The notes: a model not told the origin generated them from the sequence alone. Shown: positions 8,694-18,153, counted from the first letter of the stretch. The stretch: 64,000 nucleotides of DNA from JABCPH02 sp963524305 (GCA_963524305.1 CAURGH010000001.1:62001-126000), one strand, 5' to 3'. A program made the numbers and translations.

Positions 8694-9701
8694 ATGGATA
8701 AAACAAAAAAATTGTCAAAGAAAAAAAGAGAACATGTAACAAAAAAAGTGAGTACTGAAGAAAATAAAAAAGTTTTTGTAAAAGATTTGAAAAAAGAGGA
8801 AGTATTAGTGAAAGCAAAAGAGGAAGAAAAAGTAGAAGAAATTAAACTAAGAAAATCTCCAAGAGCTTCTTATTATAGAAATTATCCAAACAAAAAATTA
8901 ATAAGAAATTTAAATAGAAGAACAAGAAAATTTAGAGCTTTAACTTTTAAATATAGAGTTATAAACGCTGAGGAAGTTAAGAAAAGATTAGTTGAAACTG
9001 AAATAAATAAATCTAAATTTACAAGAGGATCTGAGCATGTTGGGGTATCAAATAAAGAAGATATTTATTTCGATAAAGCGTTCTTGCCAAGTGCTTATTT
9101 TGTGGATGAAGTAGTGCTTATGCCTAAAAATCCAACTACATTGTACGCATATTGGGAAATAAGAGAAGAAACATTTAATAGATTGGCAGAAAATAATCAT
9201 GTTGTAGATAATATTATTATAAAATTATTTAAAGATGGACATGAATATAAAAGAATTGTAAGACATGAAAGAATAGGTTCGCACTATATAGGTGATGTTG
9301 ATACAAGTAAAGATTATGAAGTATTTATTGGGTATGAAGATAGTTATGGAAATTTCTCAGAAGTTGCACATTCAGAAAAAGTAATTGCACCATCTGATAA
9401 ATTATCAAATAACTTTGATTTGTTATGGGGAACAGTAAAAGAGGATAAAAATACAAATCAAATAATTAAATATATAAATACACCTACATTAAGTGATGAA
9501 AATAGAGAATTCTATGAATTATCTGAACAAATGGATAAATTTGGTAACAAATTATCAGAATCAGATTATGAAGAGTTTACTATTGAAGTATTAAGAAGAT
9601 TGAGAAAAATAGGAGCTTCAGAAAGTATTCTAGAAATAGAAACTGATAAAGTTAGAACAAAACCAGACAGATTATTAATGACAGGTGTAAGAAGCTCGTA
9701 A
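8694..9701 (+). CDS. DUF4912 domain protein
   Basis: 335 residues. The N-terminal 100 residues are extremely Lys/Arg/Glu-rich with no signal peptide. A DUF4912 domain follows (about 125-240) with its marker FVDEVVLMPKNPTTLYAYWEI-type segment, where the strand-Tyr-x-Tyr-Trp-Glu pattern is diagnostic. The C-terminal part is helical and charged. DUF4912 has no established function; the basic N terminus suggests contact with nucleic acid or another polyanion (inference). The gene is monocistronic between its own strong promoter and dapB. Confidence 0.75.
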   Translation: MDKTKKLSKKKREHVTKKVSTEENKKVFVKDLKKEEVLVKAKEEEKVEEIKLRKSPRASYYRNYPNKKLIRNLNRRTRKFRALTFKYRVINAEEVKKRLVETEINKSKFTRGSEHVGVSNKEDIYFDKAFLPSAYFVDEVVLMPKNPTTLYAYWEIREETFNRLAENNHVVDNIIIKLFKDGHEYKRIVRHERIGSHYIGDVDTSKDYEVFIGYEDSYGNFSEVAHSEKVIAPSDKLSNNFDLLWGTVKEDKNTNQIIKYINTPTLSDENREFYELSEQMDKFGNKLSESDYEEFTIEVLRRLRKIGASESILEIETDKVRTKPDRLLMTGVRSS

Positions 9702-9798
9702 TAATTTTTATGAAAAATAAAATAGGAAATTAAAATTTGGATAAATATTAAAAAACTATGTAGCAAAAGTTTTAGTACATAAATTTAGAGAGGTAGTA

Positions 9799-10530
9799 AT
9801 GAAAATAGTTGTTTATGGTGCTGGAGTTATGGCACAATATGTGAAAGATTCCATTATAAGTTCAAATAATGAGTTTGTTGGCTTTGTTGATCCATTAGGA
9901 AATGGAGATTTTAAAAAATTAAGTGGAGAAAATGTAGATTATGATGCAATTATTGATTTTTCACATTTTACACTAATTGATGACGTTTTAGAAGCAGCAG
10001 TTTCAAAAAATGTACCTGTAATTATAGCAACAACAGGACATACGCCAGAACAGTTAAAAAAGATAGAAGAAACATCGAAAAAAATACCATTGATTAAAGC
10101 AACGAATACATCACTAGGAGTAACTGTTTTAAACGAAATAGTAGCTTATGCGACAAAATTATTGAGCGATTTTGATATTGAAATAGTGGAAAAGCATCAT
10201 AATAGAAAAATTGATGCACCAAGTGGGACAGCAAATACATTGTTAGAAGTGGTAGAAGAGAATTTAGATGGAGATTACAGAGTCGTTTACGGAAGAGAAG
10301 GAGAAAGTAAAAGACAGCCTAAAGAAATTGGAGTTCATTCTATAAGAGGTGGAAATATTGTAGGTGAGCACACTGTAATTTATGCAAAAAATGATGAAAT
10401 TATAGAAATAAAACACGAAGCTTTGTCAAGAAAAATGTTTTCAGATGGAGCTGTAAAAGCTATTCTTTATTTAAAAGGTAAACCAGCTGGAAGTTATGAA
10501 ATGAAAGATGTTTTAGGAATAAATAAATAG
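9799..10530 (+). CDS. dapB: 4-hydroxy-tetrahydrodipicolinate reductase
   Basis: A 243-residue NAD(P)H-dependent reductase of the lysine/diaminopimelate pathway. It has the N-terminal nucleotide-binding motif VVYGAGVMAQYV and the catalytic signature EKHHNRKIDAPSGTA at 121-135 (His pair 123-124, Lys127). Slightly short for the family but complete. It is followed 39 bases later by dapH, the next-but-one step, so the pair forms a diaminopimelate operon. Confidence 0.93.
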   Translation: MKIVVYGAGVMAQYVKDSIISSNNEFVGFVDPLGNGDFKKLSGENVDYDAIIDFSHFTLIDDVLEAAVSKNVPVIIATTGHTPEQLKKIEETSKKIPLIKATNTSLGVTVLNEIVAYATKLLSDFDIEIVEKHHNRKIDAPSGTANTLLEVVEENLDGDYRVVYGREGESKRQPKEIGVHSIRGGNIVGEHTVIYAKNDEIIEIKHEALSRKMFSDGAVKAILYLKGKPAGSYEMKDVLGINK

Positions 10531-10569
10531 ATTGTTGAGTAGCGAAAACACTAAAAATAGGAGATGAAA

Positions 10570-11265
10570 ATGACAGAATTAGAAAGATCAAAAGAGATTA
10601 TACAATTTATAGCAAATGCAGAAAAAACTACGCCAGTTGAATTGTATACAGATGAAGAAATAAAAGAAACACATTCTTGTAAAGTTATAGGGAAAGACGG
10701 ATTAAAAATAGTGTTTGGAGATTGGCAAAATGTTGAGAAAGTTATAAAAGATAATAACTTGACAAATTACTATTTAAAAAACGATAGAAGAAATTCAGGA
10801 GTTCCTATGCTTGATATTAAAAATATTAATGCAAGAATTGAGCCAGGAGTTTATATCAGAGATAAAGTTTCAATTGGAGATAGAGCAGTTATTATGATGG
10901 GAGCTGTTATCAATATTGGTGCTGAAATCGGTGAAGGGACAATGATTGATATGAATGTTGTTCTTGGTGGAAGAGCTAAAGTCGGTAAAAACTGTCATAT
11001 TGGAGCAGGAGCAGTGCTAGCAGGAGTTATTGAGCCACCTTCAGCAGATCCTGTAGTAGTTGAAGATAACGTTGTTATTGGAGCAAATGCAGTTGTTTTA
11101 GAAGGAGTTAGAGTTGGGAAAGGATCAGTTGTAGCGGCAGGAGCAGTTGTTACTGAAAATGTACCAGAAAATGTAGTTGTAGCAGGAACACCAGCTAAAA
11201 TTATTAAAAATGTAGATGATAAAACAGCCTCTAAAACAGAATTAGTTGAAGAATTGAGAAAATAA
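10570..11265 (+). CDS. dapH: Tetrahydrodipicolinate N-acetyltransferase
   Basis: About 231 residues. A short N-terminal helical domain precedes a left-handed beta helix built of hexapeptide repeats (IGDRAVIMMGAVINIGAEIG and onward), ending VVAGTPAKIIK. The length and N terminus fit the acetyl-CoA branch enzyme DapH rather than the succinyl DapD. The ATG at 10564 abuts its own AGGAG, so the ATG at 10570 is preferred. Together with dapB it points to the acetylase route to diaminopimelate. Confidence 0.88.
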   Translation: MTELERSKEIIQFIANAEKTTPVELYTDEEIKETHSCKVIGKDGLKIVFGDWQNVEKVIKDNNLTNYYLKNDRRNSGVPMLDIKNINARIEPGVYIRDKVSIGDRAVIMMGAVINIGAEIGEGTMIDMNVVLGGRAKVGKNCHIGAGAVLAGVIEPPSADPVVVEDNVVIGANAVVLEGVRVGKGSVVAAGAVVTENVPENVVVAGTPAKIIKNVDDKTASKTELVEELRK

Positions 11266-11276
11266 TGGAGAGTCTA

Positions 11277-11299
11277 AAAAGCAGATCTTTACTGCTTTT
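11277..11299 (+). terminator. Probable terminator after dapBH
   Basis: AAAAGCAG pairs with CTGCTTTT around a seven-base loop, 12 bases after the dapH stop. The T-run is short, so termination may be incomplete. Confidence 0.55.
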
Positions 11300-11429
11300 A
11301 AGAGTTTCACAAAGAGTTCAGTGCAGTTTTAGAAAGTTGTTTCTAAGGTTAGTATGGTAAAATAAATTAATTAGTTAAAAAATAATAAAAATAAGAGGAG
11401 AAATATTTTCGATAATATATAAATATTTT

Positions 11430-11469
11430 TGATATGATTTATCTAATTTATTAAAAAAATAAATTAGAT
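11430..11469 (+). promoter_or_regulatory. Extended -10 and inverted repeat before the TPR gene
   Basis: TGA-TATGAT (11430-11438) is followed directly by a perfect 12-bp inverted repeat, ATCTAATTTATT (11441-11452) and AATAAATTAGAT (11458-11469), with five A between. The dyad sits at the expected transcription start, so it could be an operator or a 5' mRNA hairpin. In DNA this AT-rich, chance is not excluded. Confidence 0.45.
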
Positions 11470-11534
11470 TTAGATAAAAAGATTATAAAATATTTTGTTA
11501 TAAACATGAGAAAATATTAGTTTAGGAGGAAAAA

Positions 11535-12680
11535 ATGAAAAAATTATTACTAGTGGGAGCATTATTAGGAGCAAGTGCGTTATCTTTTGCAGATGCAAAA
11601 AGTGATTATCAAAATGCAGAAAATTTAGCAAAAGATAAAAAAGTTGAACAAGCAGTAAAAGTATTAGAAAAAGTAGTAAATTCAGGAGATGCAACTTATG
11701 TAACAAAAGCTAATTTCCAATTAGGAGCATACTACTTAGGAAAAAATAATATATCAACAGCTAAGAAATATTTATTATCGGCTTGGAATGATGGAAAAAC
11801 TGTTACAGAAGATACTGTAGAAGCTGCAAGATTATTATACTTAATTAGTCTTCAAGAAAAAAATATTAAAGGAGCAGAAAGTTATATTTCTTGGGCAGAT
11901 GAAAAAACTCAAGGAGCAGATGGAGATTTAGCTTCAAGTTTAATTATTTTCTATTTTGAAAATGGAATGCAATCAAAAGGTCAAGCAAGATATAGTAAAG
12001 CAATGTCATCTTCAAATGTAGATTACAAAGCATATGTAAATTATAATGTTGGTCAATATTACTTAGGAAAAAATGATCTTCCAAATGCTAAAAAATACTT
12101 AAAAGATTCATATAGCAGTGCTTCAAAAGAAGCAAAATTGCCAGCAGGATATCTTCTTGCACAAATAGCATTAGCTGAAAAAAATAATGCAGATGCAGAA
12201 AAATATTTAACAGAAATGAATACAATTACAAATGGGAAAAATGCACAAATTTTGGGAATGTTAGGTTCACATTACTTACAAACAAATAACTTAACAAAAG
12301 CTGAAGACTATTTGAAAAAAGCAGCAGCAGTAGATCCTAAAAACAATGATGCAAATATCTTATTATTAGCAATTTATGAATCAAAAAATGATACAGCAAA
12401 TGCTACTTCAATCTATAATAAATTGAAAGCAAAAGCACCTACAACAGTAAATAAAGAATTAGGAATTTTCTATGCAGGATTAGGAAGTCCTCAATTAGCT
12501 GAAAAATACTTACAAAAAGCTATTACTGAAAATAAAGATAATCAAGCTAAAGCAATGTTAGGACAATTATATGCTCAAATGGGTAAAAAAGCTGAAGCAG
12601 TTAAATTATTAAAAGAAGCAGTAGCAGCTAAAGTACAAGGAGCAGACCAAGTATTGAAACAAGTAGAAGCTATGAAATAG
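11535..12680 (+). CDS. Secreted tetratricopeptide-repeat protein
   Basis: 381 residues with a clear signal peptide (KK, then hydrophobic LLLVGALLGASALS, cleavage near FADA), so periplasmic. The rest is a chain of TPR-like helical hairpins; units such as QLGAYYLGKNNISTAKKYL, GSHYLQTNNLTKAEDYL and GIFYAGLGSPQLAEKYL repeat every 34-36 residues. TPR arrays are protein-docking scaffolds; the partner is unknown. The gene has its own promoter region and a strong terminator, so it is monocistronic. Confidence 0.82.
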   Translation: MKKLLLVGALLGASALSFADAKSDYQNAENLAKDKKVEQAVKVLEKVVNSGDATYVTKANFQLGAYYLGKNNISTAKKYLLSAWNDGKTVTEDTVEAARLLYLISLQEKNIKGAESYISWADEKTQGADGDLASSLIIFYFENGMQSKGQARYSKAMSSSNVDYKAYVNYNVGQYYLGKNDLPNAKKYLKDSYSSASKEAKLPAGYLLAQIALAEKNNADAEKYLTEMNTITNGKNAQILGMLGSHYLQTNNLTKAEDYLKKAAAVDPKNNDANILLLAIYESKNDTANATSIYNKLKAKAPTTVNKELGIFYAGLGSPQLAEKYLQKAITENKDNQAKAMLGQLYAQMGKKAEAVKLLKEAVAAKVQGADQVLKQVEAMK

Positions 12681-12716
12681 TTATAAGTAAAACTAATATT
12701 TAAATATTATAAATAG

Positions 12717-12776
12717 AGATGTGAATTTATTTTATTATATAAAATGGTAATTAATAAATTCATATCTTTTTATTTT
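12717..12776 (+). terminator. Terminator of the TPR gene
   Basis: AGATGTGAATTTATT (12717-12731) pairs with AATAAATTCATATCT (12753-12767), 15 bp with one G-T wobble, followed by TTTTATTTTT. Confidence 0.8.
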
Positions 12777-12786
12777 TAAGAATTTT

Positions 12787-12795
12787 TGGTATAAT
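12787..12795 (+). promoter_or_regulatory. Extended -10 promoter of recA
   Basis: TGG-TATAAT, about 260 bases before the recA start, leaving an unusually long leader. No convincing -35 and no obvious LexA-type box were seen. Confidence 0.6.
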
Positions 12796-12822
12796 ATAGT
12801 TGAAATATTTGTAGAAGTGAAA

Positions 12823-12904
12823 ATACTTTTTAGCATGAATTACTATCGAAATAATTAGAGGGATATTGTGTTTGAGGTTACGATTTATGGTAACTAAAAA
12901 GTAT
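12823..12904 (+). promoter_or_regulatory. Structured leader RNA upstream of recA
   Basis: ATACTTTTTAG (12823-12833) and CTAAAAAGTAT (12894-12904) are perfect 11-base complements enclosing about 60 bases, which contain a smaller hairpin GTTAC/GTAAC (12877-12893 region). A long-range closing stem with inner stems is the layout of a structured RNA element. It matches no riboswitch class I could recognise by eye. The remaining bases to recA are A-rich and unstructured. Confidence 0.4.
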
Positions 12905-13057
12905 AAATTTTAAAGGGAAATTCAATTTTTACAGATATAAAAAATTATGAAAGGAGAAGAGGGAATAAATTGAGGGGAAGTTTTTAAGAAATTTGAAAAT
13001 TTAAAAATTTTGTAGTAAAAAAAGAGAATTGAAATAAATTAGAAAAGGAGAGAGGTT

Positions 13058-14185
13058 ATGGCTAAAAAAAAAGCAGATGATAAAGATATGTCAGATAGAA
13101 CTAAAGTTTTAGATTTGGCATTGAAACAGATACAGAAAGAATATGGTGAAGGTTCAATAATGAAACTTGGAGAAAACCAAAAAATGAATATTAGGGCTAT
13201 TTCGACAGGAAGTTTGAATTTAGATATAGCTTTGGGAGTTGGTGGAGTTCCGAGAGGTAGAATTATTGAGATTTATGGAGCTGAATCATCAGGGAAAACA
13301 ACTTTGGCATTGCATATTATTGCAGAAGCACAAAAAGAAGGTGGAATAGTAGGATTTATTGACGCGGAACATGCGTTGGATCCAGTTTATGCGAAGGCTT
13401 TGGGAGTGAATATTGATGAATTATTAATTTCTCAGCCAGATACAGGGGAACAGGCTTTGGAAATTGCAGATATGCTTGTTAGAAGTGGAGCTATGGATGT
13501 AATTGTTGTCGATTCAGTAGCAGCGTTGGTTCCAAAAGCTGAAATTGAAGGAGAAATGGGAGATCAGCAAATGGGATTACAAGCTAGATTAATGTCAAAA
13601 GCGTTGAGAAAATTGACTGGAAGTATTTCAAAATCAAATACAGTAATGATTTTCATAAACCAAATTAGAGAAAAAATCGGCGGATTCTCGTTTGTTCCAG
13701 GTGTTCAAACTACAACATCAGGTGGTAGAGCGTTAAAATTCTTTTCAACAGTGAGAATGGAGGTTAAAAGAGTAGGTTCTGTAAAACAATCTGATGAAGT
13801 AATTGGAAGTGAAGTTTTAGTTAAAGTAACTAAAAATAAAGTTGCACCACCATTTAAAGAAGCTAGATTTAATATAATGTATGGAACTGGAATTTCTCGT
13901 ATTGGAGAAGTTTTAGATGCGGCAATAGATTTGGGAATTGCGGCTAAAAGTGGAGCTTGGTTTAGTTATGGAGATGAAAGACTTGGACAAGGTAGAGTAA
14001 ACGTTGAGAAAATGTTGCAAGAAAATAAAGAATTGTACGGAAGATTGGAAAAAGAAGTTCTTGAAGCAATAAGACCAAAATCAGATGTCCTTGAAGAAGA
14101 AGTTAAAGTAGAAGCACCAGAAACACTAGAAGAACCACAATCAGAAGAAGTAAATGAAGATAATAAAAAAAATTCAAAGAAATAA
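13058..14185 (+). CDS. recA: Recombinase RecA
   Basis: A 375-residue ATP-dependent strand-exchange protein. Walker A is GAESSGKT (74-81), Walker B lies in VIVVDS, and the RecA signature region reads ALRKLTGSISKSNTVMIFIN. The C terminus is acidic, as usual, with extra Glu-rich sequence ending NSKK. The AAAGGAGAG site sits close to the ATG. The last 32 bases overlap recX in another frame. Confidence 0.98.
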   Translation: MAKKKADDKDMSDRTKVLDLALKQIQKEYGEGSIMKLGENQKMNIRAISTGSLNLDIALGVGGVPRGRIIEIYGAESSGKTTLALHIIAEAQKEGGIVGFIDAEHALDPVYAKALGVNIDELLISQPDTGEQALEIADMLVRSGAMDVIVVDSVAALVPKAEIEGEMGDQQMGLQARLMSKALRKLTGSISKSNTVMIFINQIREKIGGFSFVPGVQTTTSGGRALKFFSTVRMEVKRVGSVKQSDEVIGSEVLVKVTKNKVAPPFKEARFNIMYGTGISRIGEVLDAAIDLGIAAKSGAWFSYGDERLGQGRVNVEKMLQENKELYGRLEKEVLEAIRPKSDVLEEEVKVEAPETLEEPQSEEVNEDNKKNSKK

Positions 14186-14792
14186 ATTGTATTTGGATAA
14201 TGAGGAAATAATGGATGTAAGTCCATTAATAAGGCAGAAATATAATTTGAAAGTGAATGATGATATTGAAAGCCTCTATGACGATATTTCATATGAGGCT
14301 TCTCTTGAAAAAGGAATATTCATAATTTCTTTGAAGGATAGGACAAAAAAAGAGCTTCAGACAAAATTAAATGAAAAATATTTTAATACAAAAATGGTTC
14401 AAAAAGCTGTACAAAAATTGGAAGAACTTGGATATATTAACGATTTAGATTATACCATAAGCTATATTAATAATAGAAAATATGGAAAGAATAGAATTTC
14501 ATATAATTTGTTTCAAAAGGGGATAAATAGGGAAACGATTAATAAAGCCTATAATATAATCGAAGAGGAAATGGAAAAAAATATTGAAGATAGAAAATTG
14601 GAAAAGGCGATATTGAAGCATAGAAAAAAACTTTTGGTTGATGATGAGGAAAAGGATACAAGTTTGGAAGGGAAAATGAAAAGGTTAAAAGAGGAACAAA
14701 AAGTGATTCAAAGTCTTGCAAGACAAGGATTTGAGATAGAAAAAATTTTTTCAAAACTGAAGGAATTTAAGAAAAGTGGTTTTGAAGAATAA
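14154..14792 (+). CDS. recX: Regulatory protein RecX
   Basis: 212 residues, all helical and charged, with the tandem three-helix RecX pattern (ELQTKLNEKYF..VQKAVQKLEELGYINDLDYT; RISYNLFQKGINRETINKAY). RecX caps and restrains RecA filaments. The first ATG at 14154 keeps the family N terminus (KIQRNKLYLDNEE) and overlaps recA by 32 bases, implying translational coupling and a fixed RecA/RecX ratio. The C-terminal third is more weakly conserved. Confidence 0.85.
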   Translation: MKIIKKIQRNKLYLDNEEIMDVSPLIRQKYNLKVNDDIESLYDDISYEASLEKGIFIISLKDRTKKELQTKLNEKYFNTKMVQKAVQKLEELGYINDLDYTISYINNRKYGKNRISYNLFQKGINRETINKAYNIIEEEMEKNIEDRKLEKAILKHRKKLLVDDEEKDTSLEGKMKRLKEEQKVIQSLARQGFEIEKIFSKLKEFKKSGFEE

Positions 14793-14813
14793 ATAAAGAA
14801 AGAAGGTAGGAAG

Positions 14814-15560
14814 ATGAGAACGATATTTTATCATATTATACTTTGTGGGACATTTATTTTCGGATTGTTTTCCAGATATCCGTATTTGTGGTTTCATAAA
14901 GATCCTGAAAAAAGATATAGATTTGTAACAAAAACTAATAAAATTTGGGGAAGACATATTTTATGGGGAGCTGCAAGTAAAGTTAATGTGATTTACAAAA
15001 GTGAAGCAGTAAAAAAGGAAGTTGAGAAAATTAGAGATACGAGAGAAGCTATTGTTTTAATTTCAAATCATCAAAGTAACACGGACATTCCTGTTTTATC
15101 TGCATATTTACCAATTGATTTTTCATTTATCGCAAAAAAAGAAATGAGAAAGTGGCCATTAATTGGGTATTGGATGAAGTGTCAGGATTGTATCTTTTTG
15201 GATAGAAAAAATCCACGTCAAGGGATGAAAGATATGAAAGAGGCGGAGAAGAAAATTGCAAATGGACATTCATTCGTGATTTTTCCTGAAGGGACAAGAA
15301 GCAAAGATGGAAAAGTTGGAGAATTTAAAAAGGGAAGTTTTAAATTAGCGTTGGATTCTAATGCGAGAATATTGCCTGTGACTTTGATTGGAACGTATGA
15401 TATTCAAAATAAATCTAGTTTGAAGGTTACACCTAATAAGAATGTGAAAATGGTTGTGGATATGCCGATTAATTTGGATGAGTTGTCGAAGGAAGAGAAG
15501 AAGAATATTCATAGTTATGTGAATAATATAATAAAAGAAAATTTTGAAAAATATCAATAA
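14814..15560 (+). CDS. plsC: 1-acyl-sn-glycerol-3-phosphate acyltransferase
   Basis: A 248-residue membrane-associated acyltransferase that makes phosphatidic acid. The acyl-acceptor motif NHQSNTD (85-91, HX4D) and FPEGTRS (157-163) are intact, and FIFLDR-like and PVTLIGT-like blocks fit the PlsC family. A hydrophobic N-terminal segment anchors it. It follows recX by 21 bases. Confidence 0.92.
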   Translation: MRTIFYHIILCGTFIFGLFSRYPYLWFHKDPEKRYRFVTKTNKIWGRHILWGAASKVNVIYKSEAVKKEVEKIRDTREAIVLISNHQSNTDIPVLSAYLPIDFSFIAKKEMRKWPLIGYWMKCQDCIFLDRKNPRQGMKDMKEAEKKIANGHSFVIFPEGTRSKDGKVGEFKKGSFKLALDSNARILPVTLIGTYDIQNKSSLKVTPNKNVKMVVDMPINLDELSKEEKKNIHSYVNNIIKENFEKYQ

Positions 15561-15655
15561 ATCTTTTTTACTGTCACAATATATAATTAGTGAGATATTA
15601 ATAATATTAAATTTGTAAAAATAAGAGATTATAAAAAATATGAAAGGAGAAAATC

Positions 15656-16243
15656 ATGAAAATATTTCTTGCAACTAAAAATAAGGGAAAAATTAAAGAT
15701 TTTAAAAAGTTGACAGAAGATATGGATATTCAGGTTGTGACAATTTTGGATAATATTGATATACCTGATGTTGTGGAAGATGGAGATACTTTTGAGGAAA
15801 ATTCCGTGAAGAAGGCTCTTGAGATTGCGAAGTATACTGGAATTGTAACAGTTTCGGATGATTCAGGATTGTGTGTAGATTATTTGAATGGTGCTCCAGG
15901 AGTTTATTCTGCTAGATATTCGGGAGAAAATGCGACTGATGAGAGTAATATGGATAAATTATTAGAAGATTTGAAAGATGTTAAGAAAGAAGATAGAAAA
16001 GCTCATTTTGTGTCGGTCGTGACAATTGCGTATCCTGATGGGAAATATCAGTCTTTTAGAGGAGAAGTAGAAGGAGAGATTCTTTTTGAAAGACAAGGAA
16101 ATAATGGATTTGGGTATAATCCAATATTTTATTCAACAGAACTTGGAAAATCTTTTGGGATGGCGACAATGGATGAAAGAGTGAGTGTTAGCCATAGAGG
16201 AAGAGCGTTTAGGAAATTGAAAGAAGAAGTATTAGATAAATAA
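15656..16243 (+). CDS. rdgB: XTP/dITP pyrophosphatase (RdgB/HAM1)
   Basis: A 195-residue house-cleaning enzyme hydrolysing non-canonical purine triphosphates. The N-terminal substrate loop ATKNKGKIKDFKKL, the catalytic segment SDDSGLCVDYLNGAPGVYSA and the C-terminal SHRGRAFRKL are all present. It has its own AAAGGAG site and ends in a strong terminator. Confidence 0.94.
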   Translation: MKIFLATKNKGKIKDFKKLTEDMDIQVVTILDNIDIPDVVEDGDTFEENSVKKALEIAKYTGIVTVSDDSGLCVDYLNGAPGVYSARYSGENATDESNMDKLLEDLKDVKKEDRKAHFVSVVTIAYPDGKYQSFRGEVEGEILFERQGNNGFGYNPIFYSTELGKSFGMATMDERVSVSHRGRAFRKLKEEVLDK

Positions 16244-16286
16244 ATAAACCTTCAGTCTTATAATTAAGATTGAAGGTTTATTTTTT
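16244..16286 (+). terminator. Terminator between convergent rdgB and YciI genes
   Basis: ATAAACCTTCAGTCTTA (16244-16260) pairs with its complement (16265-16281) across a TAAT loop, followed by a T-run on the plus strand. The minus strand is only moderately T-rich after the stem. Confidence 0.85.
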
Positions 16287-16308
16287 GTTAAAATTATTAA
16301 GATAAAAA

Positions 16309-16611
16309 TTATAATTTTTCGATTGCTTCTTCAATTCCGATTGCATATGAGGCAGGTGAAAATTCAGTGATGTCATATTTAGCTAAACCATTTAAAAAAT
16401 AAGGATCGTTTTTGAAGATATCTTCTAATTCTTCCCTTGTAACATTATGAGCGATGATAACTGCTCCATCTACAGGATTTTTACGTCCTAACATAATAAA
16501 TTTACCAGCTAGAACATAATTATTAATAAACGCTAAATGATCACCTCTTTTTTTATCAATTTCTTCTAAAGACTTTAAGTAAGTCGAAATCACAACAAAC
16601 ATTTTTTTCAT
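16309..16611 (-). CDS. YciI-like protein
   Basis: A 100-residue ferredoxin-like-fold protein of the YciI family. It has the HLAFINNYVLAGKFIMLGRKN block with the conserved His, then GAVIIAH and a late NDPYFLNGLAKYDITEF segment. The family is often tied to small-molecule turnover, but no reaction is established. The AAAGGATG site sits 8 bases before the ATG at 16611. It is monocistronic, convergent with rdgB. Confidence 0.75.
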   Translation of the reverse strand: MKKMFVVISTYLKSLEEIDKKRGDHLAFINNYVLAGKFIMLGRKNPVDGAVIIAHNVTREELEDIFKNDPYFLNGLAKYDITEFSPASYAIGIEEAIEKL

Positions 16612-16773
16612 GAAATATCATCCTTTCAAAATGAGAATTTTATTTTATAAAATGAAAATATAGATTTATAGTAAAATTACTTTGAAAACAAACTCGAAAT
16701 TTATGGCTATTTACTTAAAATCTAAATTTATACAATTTTAGCAGTTTGATTTTAAATAGGTTAGAGTATAATA

Positions 16774-16818
16774 TAAAAAAGAACTTCCATATATAGAAAA
16801 ACTATATAGAAAGTTCTT
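16774..16818 (-). terminator. Terminator of gdhA
   Basis: On the minus strand AAGAACTTTCTATATAG pairs with CTATATATGGAAGTTCTT (mismatches near the middle) around TTTTT, followed by TTTTTT. The rest of the gap to 16611 shows nothing further. Confidence 0.8.
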
Positions 16819-16857
16819 GTAGTTAAAGTATATTTTTATGAAACATTAATTTTAAAA

Positions 16858-18111
16858 TTAATACCAACCTCTAAATTTCATAGCTTTTTCGATTCTTCTA
16901 ATACTTGACATATATGCAGCATTTCTTAAATCTACTTTGAATTCATCAGCAATTGACCAAACATCTTCAAAAGCATTTGATAAAACTGTATTTTCTTTTT
17001 CTTGAACTTCTTCAAATGACCAGTAGTAACCTTGTAAGTTTTGAACCCATTCAAAGTAAGAAACTACAACTCCACCAGCATTTGCCAAAATATCAGGAAT
17101 TACGATAATATCTTTTTTATGTAAAATTTCATCAGCTTCAGGTGTTGTTGGACCATTTGCTCCTTCTGTAATAACTTTTGCTTTGATTCTGTCAGCATTT
17201 TCTGAAGTTATTTGATTTTCCAATGCACATGGTGCTAATACATCTACTTCAAGTTCCAATAATTCTTTATTTGTAATATCTTTTCCATAACCTTTATTTT
17301 CAACGATACGTCCGTTTTCTTCATAATCTTTAATAACAGCTTCCATATCGATTCCATTTTCATTATAAATTGCAACACTTGTATTTGAGAAAGCTACAAT
17401 TTTTGCACCGTCCTTGTAAGCATAATAAGCAGTGTAATAACCAACATTTCCAAATCCTTGAACTGCATAAGTAGCTCCTTTAACATCAACATTTAGTTTT
17501 TCTAATGCTTTTTTAGCGGCTAAATGAACTCCATATCCAGTAGCTTCAGTTCTAGCCAAAGAACCTCCAAATTCTAAAGGTTTCCCAGTAAATACTCCTT
17601 TTGCTGAATGTCCAACAATTTTTTCATAACTGTCAACCATCCAAGACATGATTTGTCCGTTAGTGTTAACATCTGGAGCTGGAACATCAATTTTTTCTCC
17701 AATTAATGGTGAGATTGCTTCAGCAAAACCTCTAGAAATTCTTTCTAATTCAGCTTTTGAATATTTTTTAGGATCAATTGCCATACCACCTTTTCCACCA
17801 CCGTATGGAATTCCTGCAACTGAACATTTGAAAGTCATCCAAGTTGATAAAGCTTTAACTTCATCTTTTGTAACTGCTGGATGGAATCTCAAACCACCTT
17901 TAAATGGACCTACCACATTATTATGCTGAGATCTGTATCCTGTAAATGTTTTAATTGTCCCATCGTCTAATTTTACAGGGAACGATACTTCCAATACTCT
18001 CATAGGATTTTTCAAAATTTCGTACACAGCTGGATCTGCGTTTAATTTGTCGCAAGCAGATTTTATTTGTTTCTGAGCGATTTCAAATGGATTTAATGTT
18101 TCTAATGACAT
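16858..18111 (-). CDS. gdhA: Glutamate dehydrogenase
   Basis: A 417-residue enzyme interconverting glutamate and 2-oxoglutarate plus ammonia, central to amino-acid fermentation in this group. IPYGGGKGGM carries the catalytic lysine (K107 by alignment to clostridial GDH), KGGLRFHP is the substrate motif, and PAPDVNT and QGFGNVG (Rossmann) are present. An in-frame start exists 36 bases upstream at 18147, but AAAGGAG lies between the two, so the ATG at 18111 is used. NAD specificity is likely from length and context, not proven. Confidence 0.95.
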   Translation of the reverse strand: MSLETLNPFEIAQKQIKSACDKLNADPAVYEILKNPMRVLEVSFPVKLDDGTIKTFTGYRSQHNNVVGPFKGGLRFHPAVTKDEVKALSTWMTFKCSVAGIPYGGGKGGMAIDPKKYSKAELERISRGFAEAISPLIGEKIDVPAPDVNTNGQIMSWMVDSYEKIVGHSAKGVFTGKPLEFGGSLARTEATGYGVHLAAKKALEKLNVDVKGATYAVQGFGNVGYYTAYYAYKDGAKIVAFSNTSVAIYNENGIDMEAVIKDYEENGRIVENKGYGKDITNKELLELEVDVLAPCALENQITSENADRIKAKVITEGANGPTTPEADEILHKKDIIVIPDILANAGGVVVSYFEWVQNLQGYYWSFEEVQEKENTVLSNAFEDVWSIADEFKVDLRNAAYMSSIRRIEKAMKFRGWY

Positions 18112-18153
18112 AATTTTATCTCCTTTATTTAAAAAATTTTTATTCACAAATAG

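Noticed and set aside
14154..14185. recX start inside recA as a possible artefact
   Set aside because: The upstream start keeps the conserved RecX N terminus, and recA-recX overlap is common, so the overlap is accepted.
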